Positions 43,262-50,997 of a stretch of 64,000 bases of DNA are shown here, piece after piece (positions within the stretch are counted from its first letter, which is position 1; the number at the start of each line of letters is the position of its first letter). The translations under genes and the position numbers were made by a program. Under the pieces are notes generated by a model. The model worked only from the letters and a program-made list of their open reading frames with translations, did not search any database and was not told the origin of the DNA. The DNA is from Candidatus Limivivens intestinipullorum (GTDB taxonomy: Bacteria > Bacillota > Clostridia > Lachnospirales > Lachnospiraceae): the NCBI GenBank assembly GCA_018711185.1, contig DVIQ01000007.1:34397-98396 (forward strand), in the 5' to 3' direction.

Positions 43262-44053
43262 ATGAACAGAGACTATATGGAACAAATCCTGGGACTGGAA
43301 GGGAAGTATGCCGTTGTAACAGGGGGAAGCTCAGGAATCGGAAGAGGAATCGCGATTTCCCTGGCACATTTCGGGGCGTCGGTGACGGTTCTGGGGCGCA
43401 ATGCGGCGGAGCTTGAAAAGACAGCGGAGCAAATCCGGGAAGCAGGAGGCGTCTGCGATTATGCCCAGGTGGATATTTCAGAGAAGGAGCAGGTGGACGG
43501 CTTTTTTGCGGAGTACGAAAAGCGCGGGCATGGACTGGACATTTTTGTGGCAAATGCCGGGATCAATGTGCGCGCGGAGCTTTTGGACACGACCATGGAG
43601 CAGCTGGAACAGCTTTTAAATACAAATTATAAAGGGACCATTTACGGGCTCATGGATGCCGGAGAAATCATGAAAAAACAAAAATCAGGAAGCATTATTT
43701 TGATTTCTTCGGTAAATGGGGTGAGCGCTATGCCAAATCTGGCGGTCTATTCCAGTTTGAAATACGCTGTGGAAGGACTGACGCGGGCATTGGCTGCAAG
43801 CCTTGCGCCTTACGGCGTGCGGGTCAACAGCTGTGCGCCGGGTGTGATTCTGTCCAAAATCAATGAAGCCATCTACTCCGTGCCGGAAATTCTGGAGGCA
43901 AAGCTTGCGCAGATCCCTCTGGGAAAGGTTGGACAGCCCCAGGATATTGGAGATGTGGTGGCTTGTATGGCAGGGGACGCTTTCCGGTTTATGACGGGAG
44001 CTACTGTGCTCGTGGACGGAGGGGAGCTGCTGCGGAAGATGCAGAAACAATAA
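43262..44053 (+). CDS. short-chain dehydrogenase
   Basis: A 263-residue SDR with TGGSSGIGRG, NAGI, Ser in ISSVNG, and YSSLK as the catalytic Tyr-Lys pair. It is distinct from the preceding SDR and is the last gene of locus 1. SD is AAAGGGAGG. The substrate is unknown; the operon context suggests a keto-sugar acid. Confidence 0.88.
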   Translation: MNRDYMEQILGLEGKYAVVTGGSSGIGRGIAISLAHFGASVTVLGRNAAELEKTAEQIREAGGVCDYAQVDISEKEQVDGFFAEYEKRGHGLDIFVANAGINVRAELLDTTMEQLEQLLNTNYKGTIYGLMDAGEIMKKQKSGSIILISSVNGVSAMPNLAVYSSLKYAVEGLTRALAASLAPYGVRVNSCAPGVILSKINEAIYSVPEILEAKLAQIPLGKVGQPQDIGDVVACMAGDAFRFMTGATVLVDGGELLRKMQKQ

Positions 44054-44069
44054 TCGGTAAGGAGGATTC

Positions 44070-44104
44070 AGGCACCGCGGGAAAGCGGTGCCTGTTCTAT
44101 TTTA
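44070..44104. terminator. terminator between locus 1 and the convergent regulator
   Basis: AGGCACCGC pairs with GCGGTGCCT, loop GGGAAA; TTCTATTTTA follows. It reaches the stop codon of the minus-strand response regulator and may serve both strands. Confidence 0.75.
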
Positions 44105-45584
44105 TATGGCTTTTGTAGGCGCTGAAGATTCGTGAAAAGTAGCTGAAATTGGTGTAGCCGAGTTTGTCCGCAATTTCGTATTTTTTGAGATTGGTGGTGC
44201 GCAGAAGATAGTCGGCATATTCCATCTTTTTTTCGGTAAGATAAGAGTGAAAGCTGCGGCCGGTTTCTTTCTTAAAAAGTTTTCCAAGGTAGTCTGCATT
44301 CATATGAACCTGGATTGCTAAATCCTGCAGGGAAATGTTTTCGGTAAAGTGTTCGTCCGTAAAGGCCAGTGCGTCGAGGATCGGCTGACTGTAGCTCCGG
44401 GAAAAATTCTGACCGGTTATTTTCCTTAGAAGCTCTTCGGTTTTTTCACAGAGTGTATCCAGGTAAAGACATTCGGAAAATTGATTCAGGCTGTCTAAAA
44501 ATTCTCCGGAATAAGATTCTGCAAGCTGTGCGGAAAGCAGAAGAAAACTGAGCTGCTGGACAGAACGGATCACGTCCGCAGGGTTTAAGGGCCGGCTTTC
44601 CTTCAGAAAAGTAAAGAGAGAAGACAAGGTTCGGTGGATACCGTCCCAGTCACCTAAACGGGCCTGTTTCAGGATATCTTTGCGATAACTGCTTATGTCG
44701 GCATCGTTTAACTTCTGAAGTTTGGCGTCCCAGACATAGGTTACTGATCGCGGTCTTTTATAGAAACCGTATTGAAGAGCCAATATAGCTTCGGTCACAG
44801 CAGAATAAAAATCCGAAAAGCCGTAATAAATATTGCTGATCCCTATGTAATGAAAGTCCAGATGAACAGAAAACCAGGAAACGATGGATGCCAGCTCATT
44901 AATAACGGACAAGCTGCTCCGAAGCTTGTTCATTTCCAGAACCAAAAGCGTAAGTCCCGGAGAGCAGGGGAGCGCCAGGGCGGTACTCAGGTACGGAGAA
45001 ATATCCGGCAAATTTCTCTCAGGTACGGAAACGGGCACCGAAACGTCATGACGGACGGCGAGCACGGTCAGATTGTGGGAAAAGGCATGAGGAGGCGGAC
45101 AGGATTTCAGGGCCTCCCCAAATGATTCTTTCCCGGAAATAGTATGATTCAGAATTTGCACGCTGAGATTCTGCAGTGTCAGCAGATCGTAGTCGGGAGC
45201 TGTCGAACGAGAAGTCTTTTTGGCGGTAAGCCGTTCCAGACACGCAGCAAGATCTTCTTCTGTAAGTTCAGATTTCAAAAAGTATTCTTCCGCGCCAAAA
45301 TGAACGGCTTTTTGAACGTACTCAAATTCTGCGTAATTGGTAAGCATGATAACGGATAGGCCCGGATTTTGACTTTTTATTTTTTCAATCGCATCCAGGC
45401 CGTTTATGCCAGGCATCATAATATCCAGAATCAGAATGTCCGCGGGGACGGTACAGAGCTGAGCCAGTCCGTCACGGATATTCGCACTCTCACCGGACAC
45501 CTGAAAGTTTTTCATATGGCCGATACAGAAAGCCAGCCATTTTCGCACCTGTATTTCATCATCAATTATAAATACATTTGTCAT
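44097..45584 (-). CDS. YesN-type response regulator (REC + AraC HTH)
   Basis: A 495-residue regulator. The receiver domain (1-120) has Asp9/10, phospho-acceptor Asp54 (ILDIMMPG) and Thr/Lys positions (MLTNYAEF, FLKSE). A long middle region follows, then a C-terminal AraC helix-turn-helix pair (ISLQDLAIQVHMNADYLGKLFK; YEIADKLGYTNFSYFSRIF). It is encoded 20 bases after its kinase, as usual for YesM/YesN pairs, and divergent from the locus 2 transporter that it probably activates. Confidence 0.92.
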   Translation of the reverse strand: MTNVFIIDDEIQVRKWLAFCIGHMKNFQVSGESANIRDGLAQLCTVPADILILDIMMPGINGLDAIEKIKSQNPGLSVIMLTNYAEFEYVQKAVHFGAEEYFLKSELTEEDLAACLERLTAKKTSRSTAPDYDLLTLQNLSVQILNHTISGKESFGEALKSCPPPHAFSHNLTVLAVRHDVSVPVSVPERNLPDISPYLSTALALPCSPGLTLLVLEMNKLRSSLSVINELASIVSWFSVHLDFHYIGISNIYYGFSDFYSAVTEAILALQYGFYKRPRSVTYVWDAKLQKLNDADISSYRKDILKQARLGDWDGIHRTLSSLFTFLKESRPLNPADVIRSVQQLSFLLLSAQLAESYSGEFLDSLNQFSECLYLDTLCEKTEELLRKITGQNFSRSYSQPILDALAFTDEHFTENISLQDLAIQVHMNADYLGKLFKKETGRSFHSYLTEKKMEYADYLLRTTNLKKYEIADKLGYTNFSYFSRIFSAYKSHIK

Positions 45585-45604
45585 ATTGTTTGTCCGCTCC
45601 TGTA

Positions 45605-47407
45605 TTATTTATTCATGCGAGCAATGCCGCTGTATAAAATTTCCGGGACATGATCCGCAATCGCCGGAAACCATAGATGGAATGCCGTCTTTTCAGAATC
45701 AGGCAAAAGTGCGATGCCGTATTCCGGACCGTAAATACAGCGGATTCTTTTGTTTGTATTATACAGACCGATATGAGGACGGGAAGAATCCGGAAATTCA
45801 AATCCCTGAGCCAGTTTTTCCGCAAGCTCAGCACGTTTTCGAGAATCCAACTTTCCATTGTCTTCAATTATAATGTGAAGCAATGAGTCATCACACCAGG
45901 CCCGAATCCATATTTTGCCTCTGATATTATACGGCATGATTCCGTGGAAAATGGAATTTTCCACAAGGGGCTGGAGAATCAGCCGGGGTACGGCGATTCT
46001 CCGGGCATTGGGCGCGATATTCCATTCCCAGGTGAGCTCATTGTAATAAATACTTTTTTCAATTTCGAGATAGTTTTCGACATTTTGAAGCTCATCCTGG
46101 AGCGTAATAAAAAATTTGTCGGTGGCAAGGACGCTTCGCATCATCAAAATAACACGCACCATAATTTGAGCGGCATCTTTGTTTTCACCCATCAAAATCA
46201 TGCACCGTATAGAATTCAGGGTATTGTAGATAAAGTGAGGACTGATTTGGAGTTGCAGCAGGCGGATCGTGGCTGCGTTTTTCTCTTCTTCGGTCTGCTG
46301 AACTTTTGCAATTAACTGCTGGATATTTTCAGACATCCGATTGAAACCGTGTATAAGGGTGTTAAATTCTTCAATGGAATAGTCCGGAAGGTCCTGATCA
46401 AAGTGGCCTTTTGCAATCTGGTCCATTCCGGCATTCAGCCGTTTAATCGGAAGGCTGATTTTTCTGGATAAAAACCAGGAAAGCCCGATGGAAAAGGAAA
46501 AGCAGAGCAAAACGCCAAGTCCCATTGCCTGAAAAAAGCGTCCGCCGGACAAGCGGAAAAGGTTAAAGGGGAAGGCTTCCACCAGCCACCAGCCGGAGCT
46601 GGACAGACGGTGGAGAGAGTAAAGAATATCGGTTCCATTTTCATTTGCGACGGTCTGAAGCGACTGGTCCTTTTCTGAAAAAAGATCTATCGGCGCATCC
46701 CATACAGTGCCAATGTTTTCTTTTTCCTCAGAGGACATAATTTTTCCGTCATCAGAAACGATGAAAAAACGGCTCTTTTCCCGGTCTGTATTGGAACGGT
46801 AGATGCGGAAGAGAGAATCTTCGTCAATGATAACGGCCAAAACACCGGAAGCAGTATAATTTTTTCCGCTTTTGATAGCCCGACCTACGGCAAATACATT
46901 TTTGGTGGAAGTGGGAAGGTAGGGATCCTCTGCGGTATTGCTCCATACGGCCTGTCCGTCCGCTGCCAGGACTGCAGCATAGAAATCGCTGGAAAGAAAT
47001 TCCTGAAAATCAAAATGATCCATACTGCAGTAGCGGAAGCCGTTAAAACCATATAAGGTTACATAATAGCTCACCTGAAGATTTTGATACGTGTCGCTGT
47101 AATTGGCAAACATTTCAGCAACCTCCTTCTGAAACTGGAGTTCTTCATAGGGATCTTTGTCCATATCCTCATTTAATACTTCTTTGAACTGCCGCTGAAA
47201 CGGACCGTCGCTTAAAGCGAACAGAAGCATATTGGTCATACTGTCAATGGAGGTGGCGGTATGTTCCACAATTTCCTGATGCGCATATGCCAGATCTTCT
47301 TCCGCCTGCCGCCGGATATGAAGATAAAAAGTAAGGAGCAGAGATACCATAACGAGGAGCGAGACAGAAAAAAAGCAGAAAAACAGTTGTGTCTGCAGCT
47401 TCTTCAT
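45605..47407 (-). CDS. YesM-type sensor histidine kinase
   Basis: A 600-residue membrane kinase. Helix 1 is at about 9-30 and helix 2 near 288-312 (AMGLGVLLCFSFSIGLSWFLS), enclosing an extracytoplasmic cache-like sensor. Then come HAMP (about 313-365), the His_kinase domain with His391 in QISPHFIYNTL, and an ATPase domain (PLVENSIFHGI; IIIEDNGK; HIGLYNTNKRI). It senses an extracellular ligand or the loaded binding protein. Its promoter lies at 47566-47595, leaving an untranslated leader of about 150 bases. Confidence 0.92.
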   Translation of the reverse strand: MKKLQTQLFFCFFSVSLLVMVSLLLTFYLHIRRQAEEDLAYAHQEIVEHTATSIDSMTNMLLFALSDGPFQRQFKEVLNEDMDKDPYEELQFQKEVAEMFANYSDTYQNLQVSYYVTLYGFNGFRYCSMDHFDFQEFLSSDFYAAVLAADGQAVWSNTAEDPYLPTSTKNVFAVGRAIKSGKNYTASGVLAVIIDEDSLFRIYRSNTDREKSRFFIVSDDGKIMSSEEKENIGTVWDAPIDLFSEKDQSLQTVANENGTDILYSLHRLSSSGWWLVEAFPFNLFRLSGGRFFQAMGLGVLLCFSFSIGLSWFLSRKISLPIKRLNAGMDQIAKGHFDQDLPDYSIEEFNTLIHGFNRMSENIQQLIAKVQQTEEEKNAATIRLLQLQISPHFIYNTLNSIRCMILMGENKDAAQIMVRVILMMRSVLATDKFFITLQDELQNVENYLEIEKSIYYNELTWEWNIAPNARRIAVPRLILQPLVENSIFHGIMPYNIRGKIWIRAWCDDSLLHIIIEDNGKLDSRKRAELAEKLAQGFEFPDSSRPHIGLYNTNKRIRCIYGPEYGIALLPDSEKTAFHLWFPAIADHVPEILYSGIARMNK

Positions 47408-47817
47408 AACATTTCCTTTCTGCAGTCAAACGGATATTCGCAATACTCACAGGGCACGCGTCCGCTTCGCTGCTTGTACATAATCGAAAAGCCTTTTCGG
47501 TTAAAAAGCAGAACCTATTTGGAAAATTACCAAAATTTACCGGTAGAAACAGGATGTTTTTCTTAATTATAATCGATTTGACTCCACTATTTCAAATGAA
47601 AACGGAAATATATCTGAAAAAGTAAAAAAATTTACAAAAAGCAAAAAAACATCACGAAAAAGGTAAAACAGGCAGAGAATCCAGGACAGAAAAAAGAGGA
47701 GAAAGCAGGTAAACTGTATATTACAAGGACACAAAAAGGAACGTTTCAGCTCAGCGTGGAAATGTGCAGACTTGGCAGAATTGTTGTCACGAAAATGACA
47801 AGAACAGGAGGTATCAG
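47408..47817. other. divergent control region of locus 2
   Basis: This 410-bp gene-free region lies between the kinase and the binding protein gene. It holds the kinase promoter (47566-47595), a 15-bp palindrome CGAAAAG-C-CTTTTCG at 47485-47499 in the kinase leader, and an A-rich tract around 47600-47700. No convincing plus-strand promoter was found; an activator-dependent promoter is expected. Confidence 0.55.
47566..47595 (-). promoter_or_regulatory. promoter of the YesM/YesN genes
   Basis: On the minus strand TTGAAA (47590-47595) and TATAAT (47566-47571) with 18-bp spacing. Confidence 0.65.
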
Positions 47818-49095
47818 ATGAAAAAGAAAATGTTGGCATGTTTTATGGCATCGATTATGGGGATTGGAACCCTGGCAGGAATGGGAGCTTTTGCTGAAGA
47901 AGCCCAGGAGCCCGTGACCATTACCATGTGGTGGCCCGGATCGGGAGATTCTTACGAAGCGCTGGCGACGCAGCTCGCGGACTTGGTACATGAAAAATAT
48001 GACTGGATTACTGTGGATACACTGGTCATTCCCTGGGCGGATTATGACTCTAAAATGAATGTGGCATTTGCGGGCGGAACTGCCCCGGATATTTTTGGCG
48101 TAGGTTTAAATACGCTCCCCACATATGTTCAAACTGGAAATTTGCAGAAGATGTCGGAAGTGCTGGATGACTCCTGGGACGGGTGGACGGATATCCCGGA
48201 AAATATTCAGCAGTACGCTTCTTACGAAGATGCATTTTACGGTGTGATGATGTGTGATCTGCGTCCGTTTATGTGGCGAAAGGATTTATTTGAAGCAGCC
48301 GGACTGGACCCGGATACGCCGCCTGCAAATGCGGAGGAGCTGTTTGAATATGCTCAAAAGCTTACGGAGTATGATGAAAACGGAAAAGTAAAGACAGCGG
48401 GATTTCAGATTCAGACATCGGGGTATGTAGACCAGACGCTTTTCGCGGCTATGCTGATGTTTGGACTGGATGAATTTTGGGACGAGGAATACAATCTGAC
48501 GATCCAGGACCCCAAAATGATCCAGGCAGTGGAATACTGCAAATCCTTTATCGATGAAGGGCTGTGCAATTACAGCGAAGGAATTGCCACTACTGCCTTT
48601 TCTGACGGAACCGCTGCAATGACATTAAATACAGCGTGCAACGAGCTGGGAAATCTGGAGGATACCATCGGTTTCGACAACATCGGCGTGGCCGCTCCGT
48701 TTATGGAGGACCAGGCGAACTTTGTAGGAGGAACGATTGTTTGTGTCAATAACCAGGCAAAAAATATGGATGCGGTGATGAAAGCCTATGAGGTAATGAC
48801 GAGTAAGGAAGGCTGCGAAATCTGCGGTTTGACGGCAGGCTTCTGCCCACCCAGAGAATCCGCTCTGGATGCCTATGTGGCCCAAAATCCAGATATTTAC
48901 GGCCCTATTGCCGAGATTCTTCCTTACGCGAAATCTTATGGAGATAAGCTGAATCCCTGTTTTGCGGATTTTCGAGACATTTTGAAAAATTATATGGAGC
49001 AGATTTACTACGGAAAGATGGATGTGGAGGAAGGACTCCAGAGTATTGTAGACGACTATAAACAGGCACAGCAGGATTGGGCGGACAATATGTAA
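47818..49095 (+). CDS. extracellular sugar-binding protein (CUT1 family 1)
   Basis: A 425-residue receptor for the 49221/50098 permeases. The signal peptide (1-26) ends AFA-EE; there is no lipobox Cys at the cleavage site, which is unusual for a Gram-positive binding protein. The mature start VTITMWWPGSGDSYEALATQ and the PDIFGVG motif are typical of family 1. SD is AGGAGG and the start at 47818 is firm. A terminator-like hairpin follows, so the receptor is probably made in excess over the permeases. Confidence 0.9.
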   Translation: MKKKMLACFMASIMGIGTLAGMGAFAEEAQEPVTITMWWPGSGDSYEALATQLADLVHEKYDWITVDTLVIPWADYDSKMNVAFAGGTAPDIFGVGLNTLPTYVQTGNLQKMSEVLDDSWDGWTDIPENIQQYASYEDAFYGVMMCDLRPFMWRKDLFEAAGLDPDTPPANAEELFEYAQKLTEYDENGKVKTAGFQIQTSGYVDQTLFAAMLMFGLDEFWDEEYNLTIQDPKMIQAVEYCKSFIDEGLCNYSEGIATTAFSDGTAAMTLNTACNELGNLEDTIGFDNIGVAAPFMEDQANFVGGTIVCVNNQAKNMDAVMKAYEVMTSKEGCEICGLTAGFCPPRESALDAYVAQNPDIYGPIAEILPYAKSYGDKLNPCFADFRDILKNYMEQIYYGKMDVEEGLQSIVDDYKQAQQDWADNM

Positions 49096-49105
49096 GAGAG
49101 AAGAG

Positions 49106-49142
49106 AAAGAGATGCCGGTATAAACTGCCGGCAGCTCTTTTT
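49106..49142 (+). terminator. partial terminator between binding protein and permeases
   Basis: AAAGAG-TGCCGG and CCGGCA-CTCTTT pair with one mismatched base on each side, followed by TTTTT. Read-through would give lower expression of downstream genes. Confidence 0.75.
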
Positions 49143-49220
49143 AACCGAATCAGGGAAGTTTTCTGCTTTTAAATAGCGGAGCGGATTGTGAATGCCCGCT
49201 AAAAGGAGGGTTTATCGATT

Positions 49221-50105
49221 ATGAAGGCGAAAAAGAGAAGACACCGGTTGACACCATATTTATATATCGCCCCGTCCTTTCTGGTTTACTTGATTTTTAT
49301 ACTGATTCCGCTGGCATGCGCGATAATTTTCAGCTTTACAAATTATAAAATGCAGAATCTTCGTTTTGTGGGATTGAATAACTATCTGCGGCTGTTTCGC
49401 GATGATGTATTTCAGAAAGCGCTGCTTAATACGCTGGTATACAGCTTTTTTGTGGTCGCTATCAATTTGGTTTTAGGGCTGGTGGTGGCTGCGGTTATTG
49501 CGGAAGGATGGTTCCGTTTTGGAAAATTCTGCCGAACGATTTTCTATATTCCATACATTATTTCCGCGATTGCAGCATCCATGATCTGGCTTTATATGTA
49601 TGATTCTACAGACGGTGTAATCAACCATGTCCTGAACGCCCTGGGATTCATGGGAAAGGATTGGCTTTTGGATGAGCATCTGGCAATGCCTTGCCTGATT
49701 TTTATGGGTATCTGGCAGGGCATGGGCTACTGTCTTGTGGTGTATTTCTCCGCGTTGCAGGGAATTCCGAGATACTTGTATGAGGCGGCGGAGATTGACG
49801 GAGCTTCAAAAATAAAACAATTTTTCAAGATCAGCGTTCCGATGCTTTCCTCAACCACCTTTTTCCTTTTGGTTATGACAATGATTGCCTCTTTCCAGGT
49901 ATTTGCGCAGATTATTACAATGACCGGAGGAGGACCTTTGAATACCACCACCACGATTGCACATCAGGTTTATATAAACGCGTTTCAGAAAAACTATATG
50001 GGATATGCAACGAGCCAGGCGGTGGTTCTGTTTTTGATTGTCCTGGTGATAACGCTGGTGTTTTTCCGGTATGGAAATAAGGAAGGAGATGCGGAGCTTG
50101 ATTAA
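49221..50105 (+). CDS. MalF/UgpA-type sugar ABC transporter permease
   Basis: A 294-residue CUT1 permease with six membrane helices and the EAA loop YLYEAAEIDGASKIKQFFKISVP; MTGGGPLNTTTTIAHQVY is a family feature. It is a different subgroup from the LplB-type permease of locus 1. SD is AAAAGGAGG. It overlaps the next permease gene at its 3' end. Confidence 0.92.
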   Translation: MKAKKRRHRLTPYLYIAPSFLVYLIFILIPLACAIIFSFTNYKMQNLRFVGLNNYLRLFRDDVFQKALLNTLVYSFFVVAINLVLGLVVAAVIAEGWFRFGKFCRTIFYIPYIISAIAASMIWLYMYDSTDGVINHVLNALGFMGKDWLLDEHLAMPCLIFMGIWQGMGYCLVVYFSALQGIPRYLYEAAEIDGASKIKQFFKISVPMLSSTTFFLLVMTMIASFQVFAQIITMTGGGPLNTTTTIAHQVYINAFQKNYMGYATSQAVVLFLIVLVITLVFFRYGNKEGDAELD

Positions 50106-50985
50106 AAACCGAAAACGAAAAAAATTACACATTACGCCCAGCCGGGCAGCCGCATGGTTTTTGGTCATGCTGGGGGCCTGCCTGGTTTTGGGAACGTTGC
50201 TGATCGCGCTGTTTACCGCGTTTAAGGAGCCAAAGGAAACAATTTCCGCAAATTTTTCCATTCTTCCGGAAAACTGGCTGTGGTCAAATTTCACAGATGT
50301 TCTGACTTCCGATATCTGGGGACGCTATTTTTTTAATTCCCTTTTTATTACGATTACCGTTGTGGTACTCAGCATCCTGCTCAGTTCTCTGGCAGGCTAC
50401 GCTTTCGCAAGACTGGAATTTAGAGGGAGACATGGACTGTTCCTGTTATTTCTGTGTGGGATGATGGTGCCAAGTCAAGTGTACATTATTCCCCAGTATA
50501 TGCTTTTAAAAGGGTTTCCTCTGGCCGGAGGCAATAATCTTTTGGGACAGGGCGGTATGGGACTGCTGAATACGTATTGGGCGCTGATTATCCCATTTTT
50601 GGCAGCGCCTCTGGGGGTCTTTTTGATTAAGCAGTTTTATATGGGTTTTCCAAAGGCGCTGGACGAGGCAGCGATTTTGGATGGCTGCACAACTTTTCAA
50701 GTGTATACAAAAATCTATCTTCCCCTCAGCAAACCGGTATTTGGAACCTTCGCAATTTTGAAGTTTACCGGAACATGGAACGATTATTTTTATCCTCTGA
50801 TTATGACCAATTCGAAAGAAATGTATACGGTTCAGATTGCGCTGCAAAAATATCACGGGGAATATGGAATTCAATGGAATTATCTGATGGCGGCCACCGC
50901 CATGACCATTCTTCCGATTTTGCTATTATTTATTTTCTGCCAGAAATACTTTACGGCAGGAATCGTTACAAGCGGTTTAAAGTAG
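50098..50985 (+). CDS. MalG/UgpE-type sugar ABC transporter permease
   Basis: About 295 residues, six membrane helices and the EAA loop ALDEAAILDGCTTFQVYTKIYLP, ending FTAGIVTSGLK as in MalG/UgpE proteins. The start is ambiguous. A TTG at 50098 has AAGGAG 9 bases upstream and overlaps the previous stop by 8 bases, whereas ATGs at 50071 and 50089 have no properly spaced site. The C-terminus is certain. No ATPase gene accompanies this transporter. Confidence 0.88.
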   Translation: MIKNRKRKKLHITPSRAAAWFLVMLGACLVLGTLLIALFTAFKEPKETISANFSILPENWLWSNFTDVLTSDIWGRYFFNSLFITITVVVLSILLSSLAGYAFARLEFRGRHGLFLLFLCGMMVPSQVYIIPQYMLLKGFPLAGGNNLLGQGGMGLLNTYWALIIPFLAAPLGVFLIKQFYMGFPKALDEAAILDGCTTFQVYTKIYLPLSKPVFGTFAILKFTGTWNDYFYPLIMTNSKEMYTVQIALQKYHGEYGIQWNYLMAATAMTILPILLLFIFCQKYFTAGIVTSGLK

Positions 50986-50997
50986 GAGGGGGACGCA

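Noticed and set aside
47600..47817. Catabolite-repression (cre) site and plus-strand promoter for locus 2
   Set aside because: TGAAACGTTCC-like bases near 47740 do not fit the cre consensus, and no -35/-10 pair with good spacing was found.
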